Positions 27,504-36,224 of a DNA stretch of 64,000 nt are shown in pieces. Positions within the stretch are counted from its first letter, which is position 1. Each line of letters begins with the position of its first letter. The notes beneath the pieces are model-generated. The model saw only the letters and a program-made list of their open reading frames with translations, was not told the DNA's origin and did not search any database. A program made the translations under genes and the position numbers. This DNA is from Rhodococcus sp. G-MC3. GTDB taxonomy: Bacteria; Actinomycetota; Actinomycetes; Mycobacteriales; Mycobacteriaceae. The DNA lies in contig NZ_JASISW010000009.1 of NCBI RefSeq assembly GCF_030063335.1, positions 167,515 to 231,514 of the forward strand, given 5' to 3'.

Positions 27504-28109
27504 TCAGGCTGCGAGGGTGGTGGCCGTCGTCTGGTAGACCAGTTCCGCGGCGGAGGCGGCGAACTCGCGGTGTCCGATCGAGCTCGGGTGAAGCCCATCC
27601 GCCGTCCACATCTCCCCCTCCGACCATTGGGGAGACGCAGCAATGTCGAGGAGTAGCGTTCCCGTGCTGCGGGTGACCTCAGCGAGCGCCACATTGGCTT
27701 CGGTGAAGCGAAGGCGCAGCAGTTCCTTGAACTGGTCTGGGATCGCCAGTCGCGCGGGGATATCCGGGTACGTCGCGGTGAACACCGTTGCTCCGCTGGT
27801 CCGCAACTTGTCGAAGATCGCATGCAGGTTGTCCTCGAATCGGGGACGTTCGTAGTCGCTCACGAGATCGTTTACTCCCACGACGACACCGTAAAGCGAG
27901 GAACGGGTCGAAAGGGCACCGGGAAGCTGCGTGAGAAGAACGTTTGTCGTCGTGGCACCGTGTGTGCCGAAGTTGCGAACCTTACTGCCGCGCAGCCCTA
28001 TCTGACCCGCGAACCGAGGTACCCAGCCGCGGTAGCCACCGCCCTCGACCGGGTCGCCCCTGCCTTCGACGAAGCTGTCGCCGACGACGGTCAGAGTCGC
28101 GGTGCTCAC
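27504..28109 (-). CDS. SGNH/GDSL-family hydrolase
   Basis: A 201-residue SGNH hydrolase. Block I is VVGDSFVEG with nucleophile Ser12, block III is VVGVNDL, and block V is DGLHPSSIGH, giving the Asp and His. No signal peptide is visible, so it is probably cytoplasmic and could act as an esterase, thioesterase or acyltransferase on the lipid product. The GTG start shares a GTGA overlap with the FAD oxidoreductase stop, and the PfaA-like gene begins 47 bases after its end. It may release or trim the chain, since the megasynthase has no thioesterase domain; that is inference. Confidence 0.83.
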   Translation of the reverse strand: MSTATLTVVGDSFVEGRGDPVEGGGYRGWVPRFAGQIGLRGSKVRNFGTHGATTTNVLLTQLPGALSTRSSLYGVVVGVNDLVSDYERPRFEDNLHAIFDKLRTSGATVFTATYPDIPARLAIPDQFKELLRLRFTEANVALAEVTRSTGTLLLDIAASPQWSEGEMWTADGLHPSSIGHREFAASAAELVYQTTATTLAA

Positions 28110-29341
28110 GCCGACGTGAGATGTCGGTCGCCGTGCGGGAGGTTCACTTCCGCGTACAGTTCGGCGAGATTGGCGGGAGAGAAGAACACCTCACCGGGGA
28201 TACCCCCGGCGATGAGGCCGAAGAATTTCTTCGTGTACTCCGGGCTCTTGCTTGCGGCACGGAAGACCGAGTCGTAAAACGGCGTCAACGTCAGATCGGA
28301 GATGCTGGTGGTCAATTCATAGGTGCCCGCGCTCTGTTCGTCACGAGTGTGCTGGTAGTCCTCGAGAGCATCGCCCATCGGCCGAGAATCGCTCAGACCT
28401 TCGTGCACGCGCTCGGACAGCAGTTCAGCGTACTTGAACGCGTCGGTAATTCCCCATCCGGTGAACGGATCCTTGTGGTAACCGGCGTCGCCGACCAATG
28501 CCCAGCCGGGACCGAACGAGCGACGGTAGAAGTTGTCCGGGTAGAGCATCGGACGGAACGGTTCTTCACGAACGGCGCTGTCGCGCAACTCTTCACCATA
28601 CTTCGGATCGATCGCGCCGACGATCTCCTGGAGGCCGGAATCGGGGTCGCCGCGGAAGTCGCGGAACCGGTCGCGCTTGCGCATGACGGCGACCAGACTC
28701 AGACCGTCGTTGGTGGGCCACGACGCGAACTGTTGCTCGCCGAACCCGGTACGGTGCTGCATCCCCCAGTCGATCCCGGAATAGTAGGAGTAATAGACGA
28801 AGCAGCCCCCGGGTGACGTCCGATAGATGTCCGCGCCGACCTTGTTCGCGACGGTCGAGTTGGCACCATCCGCGCCGATCACGATCGTGCTGCGGAACTC
28901 CTGTTCGGGACCGTCACCCTCGTGTCCGCGAATTCCCTGCACCAGGCCGTCGCTGACCACTAGTTCATCGACGGTGAAATTCTCGATGACCTCGACACCT
29001 GCTTCACGGGCGGCGTCGACCAGAATCGAGTCCAGAACGGTACGCCTCGGGCAGTAGACGGCGTCGAGTCCGTCGATCGGGTCTGCGAACCCGTCCAGGG
29101 AGATGTCGGTGTAGGAGAAATTCAGGTGCCGAATCGGCGGGCAACCGGACTCGATCACCTTGTCCAACAGTCCCCAGTCCTTCAGCCGCGAGAGCCCTGC
29201 CTGGTGAATGTAGTGGGTCGAGACCGTGTCGCTCGGAAACATCGTCCGATCAACGGCGAGTACTCGATATCCTTTCCGTGCGAGCAACATTGCCACGGAA
29301 GATCCCGCCACTCTGGCACCTACAACGATGACATCGTACAT
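28106..29341 (-). CDS. FAD-dependent oxidoreductase (PHBH/geranylgeranyl-reductase-like)
   Basis: A 411-residue flavoprotein. The dinucleotide fold is VIVVGARVAGSSVAMLLAR at the N-terminus, the second FAD motif is IGADGANSTVA, and the third is WALVGDAGYHKDPFTGWGI. This is the group A flavin monooxygenase/geranylgeranyl reductase architecture, so either hydroxylation or double-bond reduction of the lipid is possible. It overlaps the SGNH hydrolase gene by GTGA and is separated from the upstream ligase by 158 bases, where a second promoter may lie. Confidence 0.85.
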   Translation of the reverse strand: MYDVIVVGARVAGSSVAMLLARKGYRVLAVDRTMFPSDTVSTHYIHQAGLSRLKDWGLLDKVIESGCPPIRHLNFSYTDISLDGFADPIDGLDAVYCPRRTVLDSILVDAAREAGVEVIENFTVDELVVSDGLVQGIRGHEGDGPEQEFRSTIVIGADGANSTVANKVGADIYRTSPGGCFVYYSYYSGIDWGMQHRTGFGEQQFASWPTNDGLSLVAVMRKRDRFRDFRGDPDSGLQEIVGAIDPKYGEELRDSAVREEPFRPMLYPDNFYRRSFGPGWALVGDAGYHKDPFTGWGITDAFKYAELLSERVHEGLSDSRPMGDALEDYQHTRDEQSAGTYELTTSISDLTLTPFYDSVFRAASKSPEYTKKFFGLIAGGIPGEVFFSPANLAELYAEVNLPHGDRHLTSA

Positions 29342-29499
29342 ATTTGGACCACTCCTGTTCGATCGGTCTCGGTGTTGTTTTCAGTCGAGTGCTGTCGAAT
29401 CTCAGTGTTTCCGCCCTCGCGGCTCGATGCGTGCGCGAAGAATGGTTCGGCATCGGGCGATCGGTCTGCCCTATAGCCGACCTGAGATCGGCAGGCGTG

Positions 29500-31188
29500 T
29501 TATCGAAGTGTTCGCGGCGAGGCCATGTTGTAGATGTCTGCGATCTCGGTGTTGAAACGCGCTTCGATCGAAGCGCGTTTCAACTTGAGTGACGGCGTCA
29601 ACAATCCGGAATCGACTGTAAAATCATCTGTTAGAACTCGAAATTCACGAATCGACTCGGCGCGGGACACCAGCGAGTTCGCGTCATCGACGGCCACTTG
29701 CAACTCGGCGTGTACCAGGTCGTCGCCGAGGCCGACCGCAGCCGGACCGAGGGTGATCAACGCGGCTACGAAAGCACGCCCGTCTCCGAGCACAATTGCA
29801 TTGCTTACCAACGGATGCAACCGAATTCGATCTTCCAGCGGGGTGGGGGCCACGTTCTTTCCACCCGAGGTCACCAGAATCTCTTTCTTGCGGCCCGTGA
29901 TTCGAAGGTAGCCTTCGTCGAGCTCGCCGATGTCGCCGGTATACAACCACCCGTCGGCGTCGACCGGTGAACGGTTCGCTGCGGCACCCCAGTAACCTCG
30001 CGTGACGTTCGAGCCGCGGACCAGAACCTCGCCGTCTGGAGCAATCGCTACGGTCGTCCCCGGTATCGGACGTCCGACCGTTCCGATGCGATTGGTCTGC
30101 GGCTCGTTCACAGTGACTGCCGTGGCGGACTCGGTCATGCCGTAGCAATTGAGAATGTCGACGCCGAACCCCGCGTAGAACCCAGCGGTCGAGTCGTCCA
30201 ACGATGCGCCCCCGGAGATCACCGAGCGCAGTCGCCCGCCCAGCATGTCGAGCACGGGCTGCGACGGAACAGCGGTCGATGCCTGTTTTCCAGACCTGAG
30301 CAGTGCCAATCCATCGGACACCGCCGCTTCCTCAGCGCCGCTGGCGAGGTGCAGACGAGCGGCCTTGCGGATCTTCTCGAGAGCGTACGGAACAAGAGCA
30401 AGGAACGTGGGCTTGATGTGCGACAGCGCCGCGACCGTTTCGGGAATGCCCGGCAACAGATGCGTCGCGGAGCCGCCGTAGAGCGTTGCGTACAGAATGG
30501 TCTGTCCGAACACGTGAGCTAGCGGCAGCCCCAGTGCCGTCACCGCTTGGTCCTCCCCCTTGCCACCGAACATGTCTCCGGTCCGGACGACGGTGTTTGC
30601 CGCAGCTGCAAACATGTTGCGGTGGCTGAGCATGCAGCCTTTCGCCGGACCGGTGGTACCACTGGTGTAGACGATCATCGCGAGGTCATCACGACGGACT
30701 GCAGCGATACGTTCATTTGGGTCGGTGCGGCTGCGCGAACGCGACCATCGTGACACTGTCTCGAACGACCACACCATCGTCGCGCCCGCGTCAACCAACC
30801 GTCCGGCGTCGAATTCGCTTTCGGCGGCAAAACGGGTGGATCCGGAATCGTCCACCATGTGGCGAATCTGCGCTGGGGAGGATGTCGGATACACGGGCAC
30901 CAGAACACCGCCGATGGCCAGCACGGCCAGATCGAGTACGACCCAGTCCAGGCCAGTGCGGCCAAGCACGGCGACGCGCTCGCCCACATCCACTCCGGCC
31001 TCCACCAGGGCCGAGGCGAGACTTCGAACTCGCTCCGCCACCTCCAGACACGTCAGCAATTCTGATTGCTCGCTTCCGCCTAAGGACGGACGACCGGGTG
31101 TCCGGTCTGCAGCGTCGAAAACGATAGAAGCGAGGCCTGACTCTTCGCTCAATTCGACGCCGGGCCCGGAAAACGACTGTGGGTTCAT
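29500..31188 (-). CDS. Long-chain acyl-CoA/acyl-AMP ligase (FadD15-like)
   Basis: A 562-residue adenylate-forming enzyme activating a fatty acid. Seen are YTSGTTGPAKGCMLSHRN (about residues 171-188), NCYGMTESATAVTVN and the hinge block YTGDIGELDEGYLRITGRKK, ILVTSGGKNVAP. These match the FadD15-type acyl-CoA ligases rather than FAALs. ATG at 31188 is preferred because the family fold begins soon after; a GTG at 31251 is possible and neither has a clear ribosome site. It lies just downstream of the LysR gene. It may supply the starter or activate the finished lipid. The last codons contain a 34-base perfect palindrome. Confidence 0.87.
   Translation of the reverse strand: MNPQSFSGPGVELSEESGLASIVFDAADRTPGRPSLGGSEQSELLTCLEVAERVRSLASALVEAGVDVGERVAVLGRTGLDWVVLDLAVLAIGGVLVPVYPTSSPAQIRHMVDDSGSTRFAAESEFDAGRLVDAGATMVWSFETVSRWSRSRSRTDPNERIAAVRRDDLAMIVYTSGTTGPAKGCMLSHRNMFAAAANTVVRTGDMFGGKGEDQAVTALGLPLAHVFGQTILYATLYGGSATHLLPGIPETVAALSHIKPTFLALVPYALEKIRKAARLHLASGAEEAAVSDGLALLRSGKQASTAVPSQPVLDMLGGRLRSVISGGASLDDSTAGFYAGFGVDILNCYGMTESATAVTVNEPQTNRIGTVGRPIPGTTVAIAPDGEVLVRGSNVTRGYWGAAANRSPVDADGWLYTGDIGELDEGYLRITGRKKEILVTSGGKNVAPTPLEDRIRLHPLVSNAIVLGDGRAFVAALITLGPAAVGLGDDLVHAELQVAVDDANSLVSRAESIREFRVLTDDFTVDSGLLTPSLKLKRASIEARFNTEIADIYNMASPRTLR
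29551..29584. repeat. 34-base perfect palindrome in the 3' end of the ligase gene
   Basis: The half-site GTTGAAACGCGCTTCGA is followed immediately by its exact reverse complement. It lies within codons near the ligase C-terminus, about 50 bases before the stop. RNA could fold into a stem of about 15 base pairs with a four-base loop. It could be an attenuator, a stability element or a protein site. Confidence 0.9.
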
Positions 31189-31269
31189 GTATGTCGATTC
31201 AAGACCCGTCTTCACCAGGTGGCAATGGCGAAAAACCTTGCGCGCTAACACATATTTCTATCCACCACG

Positions 31270-32202
31270 TCAAACGACTAGCTTGACTTCTGCATGTGAT
31301 TCAGCGCTCTCCGGCGGCTCGATGCAATCCAAAAAGGAATCGACGGCTGAATTCACATCACCGGCGCGCCAGACAACATACAGATCGATGGCTGGTACCG
31401 GATCGAACAGTTTGACAGCGACGGAGTTCGCCCCGATTGCCCCCATTCCCGCCGAGGTGGCACGAGGAAGCGATGCGAATCCGACGAGCGGTTTGACCGA
31501 CACGACGTGCGCCGTCGCGCCCGGATCATCAGCAATCTGAGCGATCGTCAGTGCGATCTTGTTGTCTGCGGCAGCGGACAGGATCGAGTCGTACATCGCC
31601 GGGCACTGCTCACGTTCGAACAACACACACGACTGGTTGGCCAGTTCGGCGAACGGAACGCCAGGGCGACCCGCCCACTCGTGTCCCCGGCCCACCACCG
31701 CGACAAGGGGAACCCGGTGTAGGACTCTACGGTGGTGGAACTCAGCCGTATGTGGGTGACCATAGACCAGTGCGACGTCGAGAACCCCGTCCCCCAATGC
31801 CGTGAGCTGTGGACCGGTCCGTTTCTCCCACAACGAGACCACAACGTCCGGATGGTCCTTACTCATCGTCGCCAGTGCGTACGGCAGGACGTGCCTGCTG
31901 GCCGGAAAGTTGTAGCCCACGTTGAGCGTTCCCGATCGCCCAGCCGCCGTCGATTTGGCGATGCGCGCGGCTTTGTCCATCTGTTGAACAATCAACCTTG
32001 CTTGGGTTTCGAATTCTCTACCCGCCGCCGTCAGCTTGACCTCGTGCGAACTGCGCGCCACCAACATCACGCCGAGAGACTTCTCCAATTTCTGCAGCTG
32101 GGCGCTCAGAGACGGTTGCGTCAAATGCAGTCGGGCAGCAGCCCGCCCGAAATGCAATTCCTCAGCGATGGTGATGAATGCCGTCAGGTGCCGGAACTCC
32201 AT
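31270..32202 (-). CDS. LysR-family transcriptional regulator
   Basis: A 310-residue LysR regulator. The N-terminal winged helix-turn-helix is MEFRHLTAFITIAEELHFGRAAARLHLTQPSLSAQLQKLE, and the remainder is the periplasmic-binding-like effector domain (GTLNVGYNFPASRHVLPYAL, then GDGVLDVALVYG). ATG at 32202 has GGGGAG six bases upstream. It is the first gene of the minus-strand lipid locus, 81 bases before the ligase, so it is the likely local regulator. The effector is unknown. Confidence 0.9.
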   Translation of the reverse strand: MEFRHLTAFITIAEELHFGRAAARLHLTQPSLSAQLQKLEKSLGVMLVARSSHEVKLTAAGREFETQARLIVQQMDKAARIAKSTAAGRSGTLNVGYNFPASRHVLPYALATMSKDHPDVVVSLWEKRTGPQLTALGDGVLDVALVYGHPHTAEFHHRRVLHRVPLVAVVGRGHEWAGRPGVPFAELANQSCVLFEREQCPAMYDSILSAAADNKIALTIAQIADDPGATAHVVSVKPLVGFASLPRATSAGMGAIGANSVAVKLFDPVPAIDLYVVWRAGDVNSAVDSFLDCIEPPESAESHAEVKLVV

Positions 32203-32416
32203 GGTGATCTCCCCAATTAGTTCGTAGGAAAATAGTATCGATTGGGGAATAACTGGACGTAAACGGAGTAGAACCGGCCGGTGCCTCCGCGGTGTCAGCT
32301 CCGAGGTGGGTCTGTGATTTTGCCGGCCTCGTTGTAGAGCAGCCGTCGGCGGCATCTTCGACCATCGGCGTTCACAAGCAGGCTTGGCAGCGTTTCCGAT
32401 ATACCGGCACGGTACT

Positions 32417-32431
32417 TACCTCCAGGGGGTA
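32417..32431. promoter_or_regulatory. CsoR-like copper operator (imperfect)
   Basis: TACCTCCAGGGGGTA is an imperfect palindrome of the TACCCCnnGGGGTA type bound by copper-sensing CsoR repressors. It touches the first possible start codon of the DUF6153 gene, ahead of two copper-type genes. A closer match lies before the CopZ-like gene. No csoR gene is in the window. Confidence 0.5.
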
Positions 32432-32859
32432 TGCCTGCTACCGTCGATGACATGCAATCAGCGATGGGGCGCGGTCGACGGGGCACAGCCTCGGCGACTG
32501 GATTGCTGATCATATTGGTGGCGTTCGGAGTGCTTCTGATGCATTCGGTGACGCCGGCCACGCCGATGTCCATGCCGATGAGCGGTGGCCATGCCTCGAT
32601 GGCGTCGACGACTGCCATCGACAATTCGGTTTCGATGGCGTTCGGGAAACACGACTGTCCTTCAGCGCATCAAATGATGCATCCCTGCGTGGGTACTACC
32701 GTGTCATGGCCTGTGTTGACCCTCCCGGCGATGAACGTCGACGTCGATCCGTCACCGACACCCGTGAATCGGATGGGCGGTCGCACCGATTCGACGTTGG
32801 GGCGCGCGCCGCCGTGGACTCTGTGGGAGTTGGACAGATCGGTGACCTTGCGAGTGTGA
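32431..32859 (+). CDS. DUF6153-family membrane protein, copper-associated
   Basis: A 142-residue protein with one N-terminal membrane segment (ATGLLIILVAFGVLLMHSV), a Met/His-rich stretch (PMSMPMSGGHASM), a conserved MHPCVGT motif and the C-terminal PPWTLWELDRSVTLRV typical of DUF6153. The family has no established function, but these proteins commonly accompany DUF305 and copper genes. The start is uncertain: ATG 32431 overlaps the operator, and ATG 32452 would give a 135-residue protein. The DUF305 gene follows 82 bases downstream. Confidence 0.7.
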   Translation: MPATVDDMQSAMGRGRRGTASATGLLIILVAFGVLLMHSVTPATPMSMPMSGGHASMASTTAIDNSVSMAFGKHDCPSAHQMMHPCVGTTVSWPVLTLPAMNVDVDPSPTPVNRMGGRTDSTLGRAPPWTLWELDRSVTLRV

Positions 32860-32941
32860 CGGGGAGCCAGGTGAGCGCATGCGCACCGACGATTCGAAAC
32901 ACGTCCGATCTCTGAATAAACACTCTTGCAAGGAGTTTCAC

Positions 32942-33577
32942 ATGCGTACCAAACTAGCTGCTTCACTCGCCGCTGCCACCGTCAGCGCCTTCCTTGTCGC
33001 TGGCTGTAGCGACGACTCGACCGATTCGTCCATGGACGGGCACTCGATGGACTCGTCCTCGTCCGCCGCGTCTTCGCCGGCAGCGGCGAGTGCTACTGCT
33101 GAGTTCAACGACGCCGACGTGATGTTCGCGCGAATGATGTACCCACACCATGCGCAAGCAGTCGAGATGGCCGCTATGGCGGACGGCCGCACCAACAACC
33201 CGGAGGTTTTGGCGTTGGCGTCGGCGATCGAAACCGCACAGCAGCCGGAGATGGATCAGATGACTGCGTGGCTCGCTGCATGGGGCCAGCCCGCACCCTC
33301 GGCCGAGATGGGTGAGATGGGTGAGATGGGCGGTATGGATCACAGCTCGGGCAGCGGAATGATGACACGACAGGACATGGACGCGCTGATGGCTGCGTCA
33401 GGTCCGGACTTCGATCGCCAGTGGTTGACAATGATGATCGCCCATCACACCGGCGCGATCGAGATGGCGAACACCGAGATCTCCGCCGGTTCCAATCCTG
33501 AAGCCCAACAGATGGCCCGGACGATCGTCGACACACAGCAGCAGGAGATCGCTACCATGCAGCGACTGCTCGGCTGA
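32942..33577 (+). CDS. DUF305 lipoprotein (copper-related)
   Basis: A 211-residue secreted lipoprotein with lipobox LVAGC (Cys22), a Ser/Asp-rich linker, and two DUF305 repeats, each carrying a Met/His helix: FARMMYPHHAQAVEMAAMA and WLTMMIAHHTGAIEMANTE. Between them is a Met-rich loop (EMGEMGEMGGMDHSSG). The HH and Met clusters suit Cu(I) or Cu(II) binding outside the membrane. ATG at 32942 has AAGGAG six bases upstream. A strong terminator follows. Metal binding is inferred from composition and neighbours. Confidence 0.87.
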   Translation: MRTKLAASLAAATVSAFLVAGCSDDSTDSSMDGHSMDSSSSAASSPAAASATAEFNDADVMFARMMYPHHAQAVEMAAMADGRTNNPEVLALASAIETAQQPEMDQMTAWLAAWGQPAPSAEMGEMGEMGGMDHSSGSGMMTRQDMDALMAASGPDFDRQWLTMMIAHHTGAIEMANTEISAGSNPEAQQMARTIVDTQQQEIATMQRLLG

Positions 33578-33593
33578 CCTGACCTACCGTCGA

Positions 33594-33634
33594 CCGAAGG
33601 CCACGCCCGCTGCATCCAGGGGCGCGGCCTTCGG
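33594..33634. terminator. Bidirectional hairpin terminator
   Basis: CCGAAGGCC and GGCCTTCGG form a nine-pair perfect arm, extended after one mismatch by CGCCC/GGGCG. It separates the DUF305 gene from the convergent copper ATPase gene. No U-tract is present. Confidence 0.75.
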
Positions 33635-33677
33635 CTGTGGGTGCAGTGGTCGTCAGGACGCTGCGGAGATCCTGGGC

Positions 33678-35918
33678 TCAGCTGCGTGCGGACGGTTCGC
33701 GTTGCTCCGCATCACGGCCACCGTCGCTCTGTGTGCCGGTTATGGCGTCGGGTCTGAGGTCGAGTCGCCGCAGCGATTGCGCGTTGGCGGCGACGATGAT
33801 CGTCGACAGCGACATCAAGATCGCTCCGATCGACATGGGAAGTACGAATCCGATCGGTGCCAGCACTCCTGCCGCGAGCGGAACGGAGATGAGGTTGTAT
33901 CCCGCTGCCCACCAGAGGTTTTGCTTCATCTTTCGGTAGGAGGCTCGGGAGAGTTCGATCACTGACAGCACCGACCGGGGGTCGTCGCTGGCGAGGATCA
34001 CTCCTGCCGATGCGATCGCGACGTCGGTGCCCGCGCCGATCGCTATTCCGACGTCGGCTTGGGCGAGAGCGGGCGCGTCGTTGACCCCGTCGCCGACCAT
34101 CGCGACGGAGCGGCCTTCCTGTTGCAGGGCTGCGACGTTGTGTGACTTGTCTTCCGGTTTGACTCCGGCGAAGTAGCGGTCCACACCGAGTTCGGTGGCA
34201 ACGGACTTCGCGACGGCGTCGGCGTCGCCGGTGATCATGACCACTGTAATTCCGCGGTCGTGAAGGGCGTCGATCGCGACGCGTGATTCCGGCCTGATCT
34301 CGTCCGCGAGTGCGAGTGCGCCGATCACTGTGTCCCCGGCGAGGACATGCAGGATGATTGCCCCGTCTGCGCGCCACTGTTCGGCGACACCGAGTTCGGA
34401 TCCGCGCTCTTGCTCGAGCAGCGAGGGTCCGCCCACCTGGATGCGGACTCCGTCGACGTCGGCAGATACTCCGACGGCCGGGGACGACCGAAAATCGGTG
34501 GCGGCCCGGACGGTCAGGTTCTTCTGTCGTGCGGCGCCGACGATGGCGCGCGCGAGAGGATGCTCGGAATCGGCCTCGGCGGCGGCGGCAAGCGCCAGGA
34601 CCTCGTCGGCGGTGCGGCCGGCGGTCACCTCGATTGCAGTGACCGTGGGCTCGCCTCTGGTAAGAGTGCCGGTTTTGTCGAACAGCACAGTGTCCACCGT
34701 CCGCATCGTCTCGAGTGCCAGCCGGTCCTTCACCAGGACACCGCCTCGGGCGGCTCGTTCGGTGGCGATCGAGACCACGAGCGGAATTGCAAGGCCGAGT
34801 GCGTGCGGGCAGGCAATAACCAATACTGTGATCGTTCGGACGACGGCGTCGTCGGGCATTCCGAACAGTGTCCACACTGCGGCGGTGATGATCGCGGCTC
34901 CGAGGGCGAACCAGAACAACCATCCCGCTGCAGTGTCAGCGATGCGTTGAGCCCGTGACGTCGAGTTCTGGGCGTCGGCGACCAAACGGCCGATACCCGC
35001 GAGGGCGGTGGCCTCCCCTACCGCGGTGACTTGGACCCGGATACCGGAGTCGGTGGCCACTGTCCCGGCGACGACCTGCTCGCCGACGCTACGGCGTACT
35101 GTCCGTGATTCACCGGTGATCATCGACTCGTCCATGCTTGCTGTTCCGGAGACAACGATGCCGTCTGCTGGCACTCGGCCGCCAGGACGAACGACGACGT
35201 TATCGCCGAGGTGCAGCTGGTCCGGGGATACCGACACCACATCGTCGCCTTCGACGCGTTCGGCGGTGTCCGGTATCAGTGCGGCCAGCGAGTCCAGCGC
35301 TGAGGTGGTCTGCGCGAGGGATCGCATTTCGATCCAGTGCCCGAGCAGCATGATCACGATCAACAGAGCCAGTTCCCACCAGAAGTCGAGCTGACTATCC
35401 AGCACACCGAGGCTCGCTCCCATCGATGCGGCGAACGCGACTGTGATCGCCAAAGCGATCAGAAGCATCATTCCTGGTGCGCGCGAGCGCATCTCGCTCA
35501 CTGCGCCGGCGAGAAACGGGGAACCGCCCCAGGCAAACATCACGGTGCCCAGTACCGGGGAGATCCAGGTGATCCACGACGCGTCGGGCAGGGCGTAGCC
35601 GACGAGCATTGCGAACATGCCGGAAGCAAGGACTACCGGGACGGACAAGAGGAGCATGAACCAGAACAGGCGACGGAACATGCCCACGTGATCCCCGTGC
35701 CCGGAATGCCCTCCGGGACCTCGTTGTCCGGCATGTTCGCCGTGGGCGGTGAGCACCCCGGGTTGGGAGTGGGCTGCACTGTGGCTGAACATGTCGTGAC
35801 TTGGCTCCGCAGGAACAGACTCGCTCATTGCGGTGTGAGCTTCATGCCCGCTGTGCGGCAGCGAAATCAGCCGATCCGCGGGCGCCGAATCGGCGCCGGG
35901 AGGTATCTGGTTGTTCAT
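33678..35918 (-). CDS. copB: Heavy-metal P1B-type ATPase, CopB-like
   Basis: A 746-residue metal-exporting P-type ATPase. The membrane metal motif is CPH (Cys370 in IACPHALGLA) rather than CPC, as in the CopB (P1B-3) group. The phosphorylated Asp is Asp414 in DKTGTL, and the hinge is [20 protein letters not shown]. The first 85 residues are His-rich (HSGHEAH, HGEHAGQRGPGGHSGHGDH) in place of a heavy-metal-associated domain, again CopB-like. It follows the CopZ-like gene by 28 bases on the same strand. It should pump copper out of the cytoplasm. The His-rich tail may bind Cu(II). Confidence 0.92.
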   Translation of the reverse strand: MNNQIPPGADSAPADRLISLPHSGHEAHTAMSESVPAEPSHDMFSHSAAHSQPGVLTAHGEHAGQRGPGGHSGHGDHVGMFRRLFWFMLLLSVPVVLASGMFAMLVGYALPDASWITWISPVLGTVMFAWGGSPFLAGAVSEMRSRAPGMMLLIALAITVAFAASMGASLGVLDSQLDFWWELALLIVIMLLGHWIEMRSLAQTTSALDSLAALIPDTAERVEGDDVVSVSPDQLHLGDNVVVRPGGRVPADGIVVSGTASMDESMITGESRTVRRSVGEQVVAGTVATDSGIRVQVTAVGEATALAGIGRLVADAQNSTSRAQRIADTAAGWLFWFALGAAIITAAVWTLFGMPDDAVVRTITVLVIACPHALGLAIPLVVSIATERAARGGVLVKDRLALETMRTVDTVLFDKTGTLTRGEPTVTAIEVTAGRTADEVLALAAAAEADSEHPLARAIVGAARQKNLTVRAATDFRSSPAVGVSADVDGVRIQVGGPSLLEQERGSELGVAEQWRADGAIILHVLAGDTVIGALALADEIRPESRVAIDALHDRGITVVMITGDADAVAKSVATELGVDRYFAGVKPEDKSHNVAALQQEGRSVAMVGDGVNDAPALAQADVGIAIGAGTDVAIASAGVILASDDPRSVLSVIELSRASYRKMKQNLWWAAGYNLISVPLAAGVLAPIGFVLPMSIGAILMSLSTIIVAANAQSLRRLDLRPDAITGTQSDGGRDAEQREPSARS

Positions 35919-35946
35919 CGTGCAAGTCCCTTCATCCGCCGAGTTC

Positions 35947-36183
35947 TCACGGCTGTGCCGTGCGTGATTCTGCGGGTAGCGGTTCGGCTGTGTATCCGGC
36001 GACGCGTACGGCGGCGATGACCAGAGAAAGGTCGAGATCAGCGGCGCTTGTCACCGACAGCGTTCCCGCCGACGCCGATACATCGACCGCTTCCACGCCG
36101 GCTACGGCACTGACTTCTTCTCGAATCGATGCCTCGCAGTGTCCGCAATTCATACCGGTGACTCGGTAGTTTGTGGTGATCAT
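35947..36183 (-). CDS. copZ: CopZ-like copper chaperone (heavy-metal-associated domain)
   Basis: A 78-residue single heavy-metal-associated domain with the ligand motif GMNCGHC (Cys13, Cys16). It binds Cu(I) in the cytoplasm and would pass it to the adjacent ATPase. ATG at 36183 is chosen over ATG 36189 because GGAAGG sits seven bases upstream of it and runs directly into the earlier one. The gene is preceded by a near-perfect CsoR-like operator, so copper-induced expression with the ATPase is likely. Confidence 0.88.
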   Translation of the reverse strand: MITTNYRVTGMNCGHCEASIREEVSAVAGVEAVDVSASAGTLSVTSAADLDLSLVIAAVRVAGYTAEPLPAESRTAQP

Positions 36184-36207
36184 GAACATTCCTTCCCTCT
36201 TGCCGAT

Positions 36208-36224
36208 ATACCCCTAGGGGGTAT
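36208..36224. promoter_or_regulatory. CsoR-like copper operator
   Basis: ATACCCCTAGGGGGTAT is palindromic at seven of eight pairs and matches the ATACCCCnnGGGGTAT pattern of CsoR sites. It lies 25 bases upstream of the copZ start and would repress copZ-copB until copper binds the repressor. Confidence 0.72.
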
